Assembly: GCA_028692715.1 (NCBI GenBank)
Contig: JAQUWU010000003.1
Coordinates: 109,627 to 173,626, forward strand
Reading direction: 5' to 3'
Length of the DNA: 64,000 bases
From: Paludibacter sp.
GTDB lineage: Bacteria > Bacteroidota > Bacteroidia > Bacteroidales > Paludibacteraceae
Made by a program: the position numbers and the translations under genes. The notes beneath the pieces are model-generated. The model searched no databases and had not been told where the DNA came from. It was given only the letters and a program-made list of their open reading frames with translations. Positions 17,420-26,715 of this stretch are shown one piece after another. Positions within the stretch are counted from its first letter, which is position 1, and the number at the start of each line of letters is the position of its first letter.

Positions 17420-19669
17420 ATGGAACGCATGTCGCTAAACGAAGAACTAAAGCCTCAACTCGAAGAAGACCAGATTCATCAGGAATTTGAAGCTTTACTG
17501 GGTGAATACCGAAATACCAATCACCGTCAAAAAATTGAACTGATTACCAAAGCGTTCAATTTTGCAAACGCAGCGCACAAGGGCATTAAACGTCGCTCGG
17601 GTGAACCATATATCATGCATCCGCTTGCCGTTGCACGTATTGTCGTGCGCGAAATTGGATTGGGTTCTACTTCCATTTGTTCCGCTTTACTGCACGATGT
17701 AGTGGAAGATACCGATTACACTATAGAAGATATTGAGAATCTTTTTGGGCCTAAAATTGCACAAATTGTTGATGGACTTACAAAGATTTCAGGTGGTGTA
17801 TTTGCCGAAAAAGCATCCGAACAAGCTGAAAATTTTCGTAAGTTACTCATTACCATGTCGGAAGACATTCGTGTAATCCTTATAAAAATTTCCGATCGTC
17901 TTCATAATATGCGAACCCTTGGTTCGATGCCGCCGGCCAAACAATATAAAATTGCCGGCGAAACTCAATATATTTACGCTCCCCTCGCCCACCGCTTAGG
18001 ACTTTTCCGTATAAAAACCGAACTTGAGAATCTCAGTTTCAAATACGATCATCCGGACACCTATAATAATATCGAACAGAAATTAATGGTGGATGAAGTT
18101 GCCCGGAACAAATTTTACGAAGATTTTTCGTTGCCTATAGATAAAAAACTAACAGAAATGGGTTATGAATTCTCTCTTCGCGCCCGTTTAAAATCTGTTT
18201 ATTCTATTTGGCGAAAAATGTCAACCAGAAATATTCCTTTTGAAGAAGTTTATGATTTATTAGCACTGCGTATTGTGTTTAAACCACGTGAAGGAATGAA
18301 CGAAAAGGATCAATGCTGGATGTTGTATTCTGCTATTACGGCTCTTTACAAACCTCATCCGGAGCGAATTCGAGATTGGGTTAGTACACCTAAAGCTAAT
18401 GGATACGAAGCATTACACGTTACAGTTATGGGTCCGGAAGGGCGTTGGGTAGAAGTGCAGATTCGTAGTGAAAGGATGAACGATATTGCAGAAAAGGGGC
18501 TTGCTGCACACTGGAAATATAAAATGGGCGAAGCTGAAGAGTCAGAATTGGACAAATGGCTTAAAACAATCAAAGAATTACTCGAACATCCCGAACCGAA
18601 TGCTATCGATTTTATGGATACGTTCAAGTTAAATCTTTTTGCTTCGGAAATATTTGTATTCACACCAAAAGGCGAAATTAAAACCATTGGTCAGGGTGCG
18701 ACAGCTTTAGACTTTGCGTATATGGTTCACTCCGATTTAGGGAATCATTGTATCGGAGCTAAAGTAAATCATAAATTGGTTCCACTAAGTTACAAATTAA
18801 ATAGTGGTGACCAGATTGAAATCCTGACTTCAAAAAAACAAACTCCACAACCAGAATGGCTTGATTATGTGACTACTGCACGTGCAAAATCGAAACTCAG
18901 AACTCTATTTAAAAAAGAAGAAAAAGTCTTGATTGCTGAAGGTCAGGAAAAAATTGAAGCTCAATTATCAATTTCAAAGTTACTTCCCGATAATGAAAAT
19001 ATGGTGCGTATTCTGAACCATTATAATATCACTCAACGAAATGAGCTTTATTTACAGGCAGGCAAGGGCGTGCTTAACCTAGAAGATATCAATAAGTTAA
19101 TATTTAAACCGAAAAGCCAGAATGTTTTTACTCGTTATCTTAAAATACCATTCGTAGGTTCGGGTGACAGTCCAAAACATGGACCGACTGTTTCGGTTGA
19201 CAGTAAAATTGACCGCAATAAGACCTTTAAACTTACCGAAGAAAATGCCATAACAGGATATAAACTGGCTGAATGTTGCCATCCAATCCCGGGTGATGAT
19301 GTTTTAGGTTATGTAGATGAGTCGGAAGCAGTAGTTATTCATAAACGTCAATGTCCGGTCGCTGCCAAGCTGAAAAGCAGTTATGGTGAACGGATTATTT
19401 CAGCTGACTGGGCAACTCACAAAGTTCAATCGTTCGAAGAAGTACTTGAAGTAAAAGGGATTGATAAAAAAGGAGTACTGATTGAAATATTGAAAGTAAT
19501 TTCGGAAGGTTATGGAGTGAATATCAGCAAAATAAATATTGAAACCGACGCAGGTATTTTTATGGGTCGTTTTCATATTTATGTCCACGATGTGGAAGAC
19601 ATCCAAAATCTTTGCAAAAACATAAATAAAATCAAGGAAATAAATTCTGTTCAACGAATTCAGGAATAA
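17420..19669 (+). CDS. rel: Bifunctional (p)ppGpp synthetase/hydrolase (RelA/SpoT homolog)
   Basis: The stringent-response enzyme that makes and breaks (p)ppGpp. The protein (749 residues from this start; 746 if the ATG at 17429 is used) has the HD hydrolase domain (HPLAVARIVVREIG, LLHDVVEDTDYT, RLHNMRTL), the synthetase domain (RLKSVYSIWRKM, DLLALRIVF, KANGYEALHVTVMGP, VEVQIRS), a TGS domain (IFVFTPKGEIKTIGQGATALDFAYMVH), the zinc-finger/CC region (KLAECCHPIPGDDVLGYV) and a C-terminal ACT domain. The HD motif is intact, so hydrolase activity is expected. The ATG at 17405 overlaps the -7 promoter element and is excluded. Confidence 0.95.
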   Translation: MERMSLNEELKPQLEEDQIHQEFEALLGEYRNTNHRQKIELITKAFNFANAAHKGIKRRSGEPYIMHPLAVARIVVREIGLGSTSICSALLHDVVEDTDYTIEDIENLFGPKIAQIVDGLTKISGGVFAEKASEQAENFRKLLITMSEDIRVILIKISDRLHNMRTLGSMPPAKQYKIAGETQYIYAPLAHRLGLFRIKTELENLSFKYDHPDTYNNIEQKLMVDEVARNKFYEDFSLPIDKKLTEMGYEFSLRARLKSVYSIWRKMSTRNIPFEEVYDLLALRIVFKPREGMNEKDQCWMLYSAITALYKPHPERIRDWVSTPKANGYEALHVTVMGPEGRWVEVQIRSERMNDIAEKGLAAHWKYKMGEAEESELDKWLKTIKELLEHPEPNAIDFMDTFKLNLFASEIFVFTPKGEIKTIGQGATALDFAYMVHSDLGNHCIGAKVNHKLVPLSYKLNSGDQIEILTSKKQTPQPEWLDYVTTARAKSKLRTLFKKEEKVLIAEGQEKIEAQLSISKLLPDNENMVRILNHYNITQRNELYLQAGKGVLNLEDINKLIFKPKSQNVFTRYLKIPFVGSGDSPKHGPTVSVDSKIDRNKTFKLTEENAITGYKLAECCHPIPGDDVLGYVDESEAVVIHKRQCPVAAKLKSSYGERIISADWATHKVQSFEEVLEVKGIDKKGVLIEILKVISEGYGVNISKINIETDAGIFMGRFHIYVHDVEDIQNLCKNINKIKEINSVQRIQE

Positions 19670-19731
19670 ACGGAATATATTCAGAACTTTCAGTATTTAC
19701 ATTTATTTTATAAGCTTCAACAGTTTGAATG

Positions 19732-19994
19732 TAAGTAATTGAAAACAAATAATGTCGTATTTTGCATGAAAATATTTAAGAATAGAACGCTGATTTTCAC
19801 TGATAAAGTGGATTTGAAAAAACGGATTTGAATTCCGATAAATCGGAATGATTTACAGATAGTTGCGTCTTAATCATCTTGCCGAAGGCAAGAAAAATCC
19901 GTTTTGTTTTATCCTCCATTTTCCGATAAATCAGCGAAAATCAGCGTTCTATTAATGTTTCTAAATGGCACATTAATTTGTTCCATTTACTTAA
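19732..19994 (+). mobile_element. MITE-like element family B, copy 1
   Basis: A 263-bp element with imperfect inverted ends of about 22 bp (TAAGTAATTGAAAACAAATA against the reverse complement of the right end) and a second, inner inverted pair (AGAACGCTGATTTTC with GAAAATCAGCGTTCT). It would fold into one long stem. A second copy, about 95% identical by eye, is at 25268-25549. No coding sequence. Confidence 0.8.
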
Positions 19995-20040
19995 GTCCAG
20001 GTTAGCTTAGAAACAACACAAATTAAAAAAAAATCATTTT

Positions 20041-20089
20041 ATAAACGACCATTTTGCAACTATTGCAATCGGTCGTTTATGTATTTTTG
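20041..20089 (+). promoter_or_regulatory. Inverted repeat overlapping the efflux-operon promoter
   Basis: A perfect 10-bp inverted repeat (ATAAACGACC 20041-20050; GGTCGTTTAT 20071-20080) directly precedes a TAnnTTTG element (TATTTTTG, 20082-20089). It lies about 95 bp before the outer-membrane-factor start codon. It could be a repressor operator or a hairpin in an upstream transcript. Confidence 0.55.
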
Positions 20090-20183
20090 CCTTTACGTCG
20101 ACAGAATAAGCCTATTCGTCTAATTTAATTGCAGATACATTTCGTACAAACTACTTTTGAATCAAAATTAAAGATTCAAAACA

Positions 20184-21488
20184 ATGAAAATACGAAAATT
20201 AGTTGCGGCACTGCTTATTCTTATTTCGATAAGCGTAACTGCTCAGGAAAAACCTCAGCAATGGGATTTATCTTCCTGTATCAATTATGCTCTCACCAAT
20301 AACATTCAGATACAAAAAGCTAAAATAAGTCTTGAAAGCAACCAAGTTGACACCAAACAAGCCAAAGCGCAACTTCTCCCCAACTTATCAGCTTCGGCAA
20401 GTCAAAATCTATCCTACTACCCTGCCGGTTCACTTGGAATTTATACGGGCAGTTATGGCATTAGCAGCTCCATGACTCTTTTTGATGGTGGCAAATCATT
20501 GAAAAATATTGAAGTTCAAAAACTTCAGGAAGAAGCCGGGAAATATAATATTATCAGCAACGAGAAAAGCATACAAATGTCGATTTTAGGAAGTTACACC
20601 AAAATCCTGTATGCCAACGAAGCTGTAAATGTATACGATAATACCTTAAAAGCATCGGAATATCAATTCAACCGTGGCGAGGAATTACTCAAAGCCGGAA
20701 GTATTTCGAAAGCAGATTTGGCTCAATTAGCTTCGCAACTTAGTTCCGACAAATATCAACTGGTAGTGGCACAAAACACCCTCAGTTCGGCTCGTTTAGA
20801 ACTGAAACAGTTACTCGAACTTAATCCAGGCGAAGAAATTAGCATTAGCATTCCAGAATTAAACAATGTGGATATATTGAAGCCCTTAACTTCATTGCAA
20901 GCCATTTACGAAACAGCACTAAACGTGATGCCCGAAATAAAAACGGCTAAATTAGATATGCAAGTTTCAAGTTTGGAAATAACCAAAGCAAAAGCCGGCT
21001 ATTTACCCAAAATCAATTTGAACGCCAGCACAGGAACCAACCACAGCAGCAATTCGACCTATAGTTTCAACACGCAATTATCCGATGGCTTTTATGCAGG
21101 TGTAGGAGTGTCAGTCAGCGTACCGATTTTTAGTAACCGTGATAATAAATCGACACTTGAAAAGGCCAAATTGAACGAAAAAACAGCTGAACTAAATATA
21201 AAAGACACTGAAAAAAGTATGTTAAAAGAAATTGAATCTGTTTATCAGGATGCACTTTCGGCTCAAAGTCAGTATTGGGCGGGCACCGAAAAAGTAAAGG
21301 CGCTGGAAACGAGTTACAATTTAATTGAACAACAATTCAACTTAGGAATGAAAAATACACTTGAATTGCTGACCGAGAAAAACAATCTGTTATCAGCACG
21401 TCAGAATATGATGCAAGCCAAATACCTTAGTATAATGGATATGCAGATTCTGAATCTGTATCAGGACATTCCAGTAGAGATTAAATAA
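20184..21488 (+). CDS. TolC-family outer membrane efflux protein
   Basis: The outer-membrane channel of a tripartite exporter. The 434-residue protein has a signal peptide ending near VTAQ, then two OEP repeats. Typical features are DLSSCINYALTNNIQIQKAKISLESNQVDTKQAKAQLLPNLSASAS near the N-terminus, long amphipathic helices, and the matching second repeat ALNVMPEIKTAKLDMQVSSLEITKAKAGYLPKINLNAS. It is the first gene of a four-gene operon with an HlyD-type adaptor, a MacB-like ATPase and a permease. Confidence 0.93.
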   Translation: MKIRKLVAALLILISISVTAQEKPQQWDLSSCINYALTNNIQIQKAKISLESNQVDTKQAKAQLLPNLSASASQNLSYYPAGSLGIYTGSYGISSSMTLFDGGKSLKNIEVQKLQEEAGKYNIISNEKSIQMSILGSYTKILYANEAVNVYDNTLKASEYQFNRGEELLKAGSISKADLAQLASQLSSDKYQLVVAQNTLSSARLELKQLLELNPGEEISISIPELNNVDILKPLTSLQAIYETALNVMPEIKTAKLDMQVSSLEITKAKAGYLPKINLNASTGTNHSSNSTYSFNTQLSDGFYAGVGVSVSVPIFSNRDNKSTLEKAKLNEKTAELNIKDTEKSMLKEIESVYQDALSAQSQYWAGTEKVKALETSYNLIEQQFNLGMKNTLELLTEKNNLLSARQNMMQAKYLSIMDMQILNLYQDIPVEIK

Positions 21489-21530
21489 ATACATTTCAAA
21501 ATCATAAAAAAAATATAAAATCATAATAAA

Positions 21531-22724
21531 ATGAACAAAAAGAAAATTATAATCATTGCGTCAGCTAGTCTATTCATCATAGCTATAGCAGCATATTTTC
21601 TATTCAAGTCGTCGCCAAAAGACAGTATCCATCTTGAAACCACGTCGCTCACCACTGGCAAGATAAGTTCTAGCATTACCGCCACTGGAACCCTTGAACC
21701 AATTATTGAGGTAACAGTGGGTACGCAAGTTTCGGGTAAAATTTCTAAGATTTATGTAGATTATAACTCGGTAGTAAAAAAAGGAGAAATTTTAGCTGAA
21801 ATAGACAAAACTAATTTACAAATAGAGTATAATACACAATCATTGACCGTTCAATCGTCGAAAGTAGAATACGATTATCAGAAAAAAAATTACAGCCGAG
21901 CTAAAGATTTGCACGAAAAAAATCTGATAAGTGAAACCGATTTCGAAACAGCAAAATATGCCTACGAAAAAGCCGAATCCATTTACAATCAAAATGTGTC
22001 TAATTTGGGCAAAGCAAAAACAAATTTAAGTTATGCCACTATTTATTCGCCCATTGATGGAGTTATACTTTCGAGAGCAGTAGAAGAAGGACAGACAGTG
22101 GCAGCCAGTTTTAGTACGCCAACCATGTTTATCATAGCACGTGACTTAACTAAAATGCAGGTAGTGGCCAATGTAGACGAAGCTGACATAGGTAATGTCA
22201 AAGATAATCAAAGAGTTACATTTAGCGTTGATGCTTATCCTTCGGATATTTTTGAAGGCACAGTTACTCAGGTCAGACTAAATTCAACCACTTCATCTAA
22301 TGTAGTTACTTATGAGGTTATTGTAAATGCACCCAACCCTGACTTAAAACTAAAACCAGGATTAACGGCCAATATCACAGTTTACACATTGGAAAAAAAC
22401 AACATTCAGATTTTGCCCAACAAAGCACTTAATTTCATTCCTGATACAATTTCATTGTCGCAAAATGATTTTATGCTGGAAGCTGGAAGTTCAAAAACTA
22501 CGGCAGTAAATCAGAAAAATGTGTGGATTCAAAAAGGAAGAACACTTGCAAAAACTACAGTCACCATCGGTGAAACGGATGGTATAAACACCGAAATACT
22601 TGCAGGACTAAATGCAAACGAAAAGGTTATACTTGACATGAAGCAACTTACAGCTGGCGAAAAGCCCACAAATACTGAAACAAGTCCGTTTATGCCCAAA
22701 CGTCCGGGTTCAGAGAAAAAGTAA
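21531..22724 (+). CDS. HlyD/MacA-type periplasmic adaptor protein
   Basis: The membrane-fusion protein linking the MacB-like permease to the TolC-like channel. The 397-residue protein has one N-terminal membrane helix (about 5-25), a lipoyl-like half (VGTQVSGKISKIYVDYNSVVKKGEILAEID), a coiled-coil hairpin (about 95-170), the second lipoyl half (NLSYATIYSPIDGVILSRAVEEGQTVAASF) and beta-barrel and membrane-proximal domains. It lies 42 bp after the channel gene and 26 bp before the ATPase gene. Confidence 0.93.
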   Translation: MNKKKIIIIASASLFIIAIAAYFLFKSSPKDSIHLETTSLTTGKISSSITATGTLEPIIEVTVGTQVSGKISKIYVDYNSVVKKGEILAEIDKTNLQIEYNTQSLTVQSSKVEYDYQKKNYSRAKDLHEKNLISETDFETAKYAYEKAESIYNQNVSNLGKAKTNLSYATIYSPIDGVILSRAVEEGQTVAASFSTPTMFIIARDLTKMQVVANVDEADIGNVKDNQRVTFSVDAYPSDIFEGTVTQVRLNSTTSSNVVTYEVIVNAPNPDLKLKPGLTANITVYTLEKNNIQILPNKALNFIPDTISLSQNDFMLEAGSSKTTAVNQKNVWIQKGRTLAKTTVTIGETDGINTEILAGLNANEKVILDMKQLTAGEKPTNTETSPFMPKRPGSEKK

Positions 22725-22750
22725 AAAATGCTCAAAAAAAGAATTAAGCA

Positions 22751-23494
22751 ATGACTAAAACAATTATTGAGATAAAAGATCTGAAACGAAATTTCGAGGT
22801 TGGCGCAGAAACCGTACATGCATTGCGTGGAATTTCTTTCAGCATTCAGGAAGGCGAATTTGTAACCATCATGGGTGCCAGCGGTTCGGGAAAATCAACA
22901 TTACTGAACCAGTTAGGCTGTCTCGATACTCCTACATCGGGTGAATATTTACTTGATGGACATTCAGTGGGGAAAATGGACAAAAACGAAAGATCAACTA
23001 TTCGCAACCGCAAAATCGGATTTGTGTTTCAATCCTACAATCTGTTAGCAAAAACTACGGCACTCGAAAATGTAGAATTACCATTGCTTTACAATCCAGC
23101 ATTTAGCACAAAAGAGCGCAAAGAAAAAGCACAGAAAGCACTAGAGGCAGTAGGATTGGGCGACCGTTTGTATCACAAATCCAATCAAATGTCGGGTGGA
23201 CAAATGCAGCGTGTAGCTATTGCACGTGCATTGGTCAACGACCCTGTTTTGATTCTTGCCGATGAAGCTACCGGCAACCTCGATTCCCGCACAGCTTATG
23301 AAATCATCGTGCTCCTTCAGGAATTGTACAAAAAAGGCAGAACCATCATTTTTGTCACTCACAATCCTGATTTAGCAGCATTTTCAAGCAGAAACATCGT
23401 ATTGCGTGATGGTAAAATAATAAAAGATCAGCTGAACGAAAAAATCGAATCAGCAAAAATTGCATTAGCAAAACTACCCAAACAAGAAGATTAA
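22751..23494 (+). CDS. ABC exporter ATPase, MacB/LolD-like
   Basis: The ATP-binding subunit of the tripartite exporter. The 247-residue protein has Walker [10 protein letters not shown], a Q-loop VFQSYNLL, the signature [15 protein letters not shown], Walker [13 protein letters not shown] and the switch His in VTHNPDLA. The [14 protein letters not shown] segment is typical of the MacB/LolD branch, which works by mechanotransmission rather than by moving substrate through the membrane domain. The permease starts 1 bp after its stop. Confidence 0.93.
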   Translation: MTKTIIEIKDLKRNFEVGAETVHALRGISFSIQEGEFVTIMGASGSGKSTLLNQLGCLDTPTSGEYLLDGHSVGKMDKNERSTIRNRKIGFVFQSYNLLAKTTALENVELPLLYNPAFSTKERKEKAQKALEAVGLGDRLYHKSNQMSGGQMQRVAIARALVNDPVLILADEATGNLDSRTAYEIIVLLQELYKKGRTIIFVTHNPDLAAFSSRNIVLRDGKIIKDQLNEKIESAKIALAKLPKQED

Positions 23495-23495
23495 A

Positions 23496-24716
23496 ATGAA
23501 TATAGGCAATCTAATCAAAATATCATTCCGGGCGCTCAGTAACAATAAGATGCGTGCATTTCTAACCATGTTGGGAATAATTATTGGCGTAGCATCGGTT
23601 ATAACCATGCTGGCTATCGGACAAGGATCCAAGGTCAGTATTCAGAGTCAAATTTCAGAAATGGGCTCTAATATGATTATGATTAAACCCGGAGCAGACG
23701 TGAGAGGTGGTGTCCGACAAAGTGCGAGCACTATGGAGTCGCTCAAAATGGAAGATTACAATTCCATTCGCAACAATGTAAGTTATATCTCAAAAATATC
23801 ACCCGCAGTGAATGGTTCCGGACAATTTATTTTCGGAGCAAATAATTATCCTTCTTCAATTTCGGGCGTCAATACAGAATATCCTGACATTCGAAAATTG
23901 ACCGTCGATGAAGGAACTATGTTTAACGAACAGCAAATTAAAACGGCTGCAAAAGTCTGTGTTATTGGCCAAACCATAGTAACAAATTTATTTACAAACG
24001 GAGAAGACCCGGTTGGGAAAATTATCCGTTTTAATAAAATCCCATTTGAAGTCATCGGCACATTGAAAGCAAAAGGTTACAACAGTATGGGAATGGATCA
24101 GGACAATATTGTAATTGCCCCTTACACCACCATTCAAAAACGAATTCTGGCCATTACACACGTCGAGGAGATATTTGCTTCGGCCACTACCGAAGGCGTA
24201 ACCGACAAAGCAACTACTCAAATAACTAGCCTATTACGCGCCAATCATAAATTAAAAACTAATGAAGATGACGATTTCAATATCCGCTCACAAGAGGAAT
24301 TAAGTTCTATGCTTACTTCTACCAGCGACATGATGACCATACTGTTGGCTTGTATTGCCGGAATATCATTGCTCGTGGGTGGTATCGGAATTATGAACAT
24401 CATGTACGTATCGGTAAAAGAACGTACCCGCGAAATAGGACTACGCATGTCAATCGGTGCCAAAGGTAAAGACATATTGGCCCAATTCCTGATTGAAGCG
24501 ATCCTGATTAGTGTCACAGGAGGTATTATCGGAGTTTTATTGGGCGTAGGCGCATCTATAGTTGTCAATGTAGCTTTGGCTTGGCCAATATCGATTCTAC
24601 CCTATTCTGTTTTTCTTTCGTTTCTGGTTTGTACTGTTACCGGCGTATTCTTCGGTTGGTATCCCGCCAAAACAGCATCAGAATTAGATCCTATTGAGGC
24701 ATTGAGGTACGAATAA
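23496..24716 (+). CDS. MacB-like ABC exporter permease
   Basis: The membrane subunit of the exporter, with a MacB_PCD periplasmic domain and a C-terminal FtsX domain. The 406-residue protein starts with a helix containing NNKMRAFLTMLGIIIGVASVITMLAIGQG, the family signature, continues with a large periplasmic part (about 45-280) and ends with three helices including GGIGIMNIMYVSVKERTREIGLRMSIGAKGKDIL and GWYPAKTASELDPIEALRYE. Substrates in the family include macrolides, peptides and lipoproteins; none can be assigned. A MITE family A copy begins 8 bp after its stop. Confidence 0.93.
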   Translation: MNIGNLIKISFRALSNNKMRAFLTMLGIIIGVASVITMLAIGQGSKVSIQSQISEMGSNMIMIKPGADVRGGVRQSASTMESLKMEDYNSIRNNVSYISKISPAVNGSGQFIFGANNYPSSISGVNTEYPDIRKLTVDEGTMFNEQQIKTAAKVCVIGQTIVTNLFTNGEDPVGKIIRFNKIPFEVIGTLKAKGYNSMGMDQDNIVIAPYTTIQKRILAITHVEEIFASATTEGVTDKATTQITSLLRANHKLKTNEDDDFNIRSQEELSSMLTSTSDMMTILLACIAGISLLVGGIGIMNIMYVSVKERTREIGLRMSIGAKGKDILAQFLIEAILISVTGGIIGVLLGVGASIVVNVALAWPISILPYSVFLSFLVCTVTGVFFGWYPAKTASELDPIEALRYE

Positions 24717-24724
24717 AAAAACTA

Positions 24725-24882
24725 ATTACTCAGCCCCCCAACCCCCTAAAGGGGGAGTTCTGGAGCGACATTCATCATTTATGCGCTTTAATTTGGCTGT
24801 TTTTTTTGTGAAAATTACATTTTTTTACTCTGCAATTTCCCTAAAAACGTCAAATGAAGTACTTCTTGAAGTGCTGAGTAGT
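24725..24882 (+). mobile_element. MITE-like element family A, copy 2
   Basis: A 158-bp copy with ends ATTACTCAGC and GCTGAGTAGT, the GC-rich palindrome on the left and GAAGTACTTC near the right end. It is nearly identical to copies 1 and 3 and lies in the same orientation. No obvious flanking direct repeat is left apart from ACTAATT on the left side. Confidence 0.85.
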
Positions 24883-24953
24883 CACAAGAAACAAGTATTT
24901 ACTATTTATTAGAGATTATATAAGTTTGGGAATATTTTAAAGTATTTTATTTT

Positions 24954-24980
24954 GAACCTGCCTGATGACAGACAGGCGCA
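24954..24980. repeat. Dispersed palindrome, GAACCTGCCTG..CAGGC type (degenerate)
   Basis: A diverged copy of a small palindromic repeat seen in better form at 25322-25344 and 47222-47244. It is followed by a 'gcaaaggtcgctaagttgcaaagccgc' phrase that looks repeat-derived as well. Confidence 0.6.
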
Positions 24981-25021
24981 AAGGTCGCTAAGTTGCAAAG
25001 CCGCGAAAAATGTTTTTAATA

Positions 25022-25147
25022 TAGGAGAAATAGATTTTCTCTTAGGAGAAGTATATTTTCTCTTGAATCAAAAAGATTTTCACTTGGGGGAAATAGATTT
25101 TCTCTTAGGAGAAAAAGATTCTCTCTTGGGAGAAAAAGATTTTCACT
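25022..25147 (+). repeat. Tandem 21-bp repeat, six units, each a small hairpin
   Basis: Six diverged 21-bp units, each containing GAGAAA....TTTCTC-like inverted arms. On the plus strand they form an open frame encoding a heptapeptide repeat (GEIDFLL, GEVYFLL, NQKDFHL, GEIDFLL, GEKDSLL, GEKDFHL). A start codon only exists far upstream in repeat-derived sequence, so translation is doubtful. Confidence 0.85.
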
Positions 25148-25267
25148 TGGGATAAAGATCTTCATTCCTTGCTTGGAAAGTATTATTCTTAGTTAAGAAA
25201 TAATTGAATACAAGCAAATTAAAGGAAATACTCAGCATCTCATTATTTATATCGATACAAGTTCAAT

Positions 25268-25549
25268 TAAGTAATTGAAAACAAATAATGTCGTATTTTG
25301 CATGAAAATATTTAAGAATAGAACCTGCCTGCGACAGGCAGGCGCAATTTTCACTGATAGAGTTGATTTGAAAAAAAAAGATTTGAATTCCGATAAATCG
25401 GAATGATTTACAGATAGTTGCGTCTTAATCATCTTGCCGAAGGCAAGAAAAATCCGTTTTGTTTTATCCTTCATTTTCCGATAAATCAGCGAAAATCAGC
25501 GTTCTATTAATATTTCTAAATGGTATATTAATTTGTTCCATTTACTTAA
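25268..25549 (+). mobile_element. MITE-like element family B, copy 2, with a nested palindrome
   Basis: This copy matches copy 1 at 19732-19994 almost base for base, except that after AGAAC it carries about 20 extra bases forming the GCCTGC..CAGGC palindrome. The small palindrome therefore appears to have inserted into, or grown within, the element after the copies separated. Confidence 0.8.
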
Positions 25550-25660
25550 TTAATTGATAATACATTTCAACAACATACTAATTGTGTCGGAATAATATCA
25601 AATGTTCAGTCTGTATTATCAACTCAAAATACTATATTTGTAAATCTCAAAAACAAAATT

Positions 25661-26713
25661 ATGAAGACTGCCCTCAAAAAAAACAACCTGGAATTTTTAC
25701 TGCACATCGGCATTTGGATTTTAGTGTATACTTTACCGTTCCTTATTTTTTGGAAAAACGGAGATACAGATCTTCCCAACAAATTACTGCATCATGGAGG
25801 AATTGTTTTGTCGTTACTTGCCATCTTCTATTCAAATTATTTTTACTTAATAGAAGAATTTCTTTTCAATAAAAGATTGAATAATTACTTTCTTTACAAC
25901 ATTCTACTGATTGTGCTATTGGGAGTCGGAGTTCATATCTGGAATGAATATATAATACCGCAAGGAATAAATCATTTACCCAAACCCGGAATATCACAAT
26001 CTATTTCATTTTTTTTTCGTGATATAATTTCACTCATTATGGTTGCCGGATTAAGTGTGGCATTGAAAACTACCGGTAAATGGTATCGATTGGAAGCGGA
26101 CCGACAAGAAGAAGATAAAAAACGGACTGAAGCGGAATTACTAACTTTACGGCAACAAATTAACCCACATTTTTTGTTCAATACGCTGAATAATATCTAT
26201 GCACTGATCGAAATAAGTCCGGAAAAAGCCCAAACTACCGTACACGAACTTAGTAAACTTATGCGCTACGTTTTGTACGAAAACAGTGGTGAAACGGTAG
26301 CACTAAATAAAGAAATTACATTTTTGGATAATTATATAAAACTGATGAAAATCCGTTTGACAGATGAAGTTGAGATCGTATTTGAAAACAAAATTCCCAT
26401 GGAAAATAATTGGCAAATAACACCCATGCTGTTTATATCCTTAGTTGAAAATGCATTTAAACATGGAGTAAGCCCAACTCACAAGTCATTTATACATATA
26501 GTATTTGACTTTTTAGACAATAACAAACTCTCTTGTTCAATTGAAAACAGCTATTTCCCGAAAAACGATTCCGACCTTGCCGGATCTGGAATAGGTCTTG
26601 AAAATCTGAAACGAAGGCTTGAGATTCTTTACCCCGACAGACATGAATTTCACTCAGGTGAACTAAGCGGAATCTACTATTCAAGAATTATCGTACCACT
26701 TTTAACGAATTAG
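25661..26713 (+). CDS. LytS/YehU-type sensor histidine kinase
   Basis: A membrane sensor kinase that phosphorylates the LytTR regulator encoded 2 bp downstream. The 350-residue protein has four N-terminal membrane helices (within residues 10-150), a short linker, the His_kinase domain with LRQQINPHFLFNTLNNIYALIE (the phospho-acceptor His follows NP), and an ATPase domain with N-box LVENAFKHG and G-box GSGIGLENLKRRL. A TATATTTG (-7) element at 25633-25640 precedes the start; a clear -33 element is not visible. The signal sensed is unknown. The efflux operon upstream may be its target, by position only. Confidence 0.92.
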   Translation: MKTALKKNNLEFLLHIGIWILVYTLPFLIFWKNGDTDLPNKLLHHGGIVLSLLAIFYSNYFYLIEEFLFNKRLNNYFLYNILLIVLLGVGVHIWNEYIIPQGINHLPKPGISQSISFFFRDIISLIMVAGLSVALKTTGKWYRLEADRQEEDKKRTEAELLTLRQQINPHFLFNTLNNIYALIEISPEKAQTTVHELSKLMRYVLYENSGETVALNKEITFLDNYIKLMKIRLTDEVEIVFENKIPMENNWQITPMLFISLVENAFKHGVSPTHKSFIHIVFDFLDNNKLSCSIENSYFPKNDSDLAGSGIGLENLKRRLEILYPDRHEFHSGELSGIYYSRIIVPLLTN

Positions 26714-26715
26714 AA

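Noticed and set aside
25022-25153. CRISPR array
   Set aside because: Units are directly adjacent 21-bp repeats without spacers, and no cas genes are in the window.
24952-25155. 67-codon frame across the 21-bp repeats as a real protein
   Set aside because: The start lies in palindrome-derived sequence, there is no promoter or ribosome site pattern, and the repeats are better explained as DNA hairpins.
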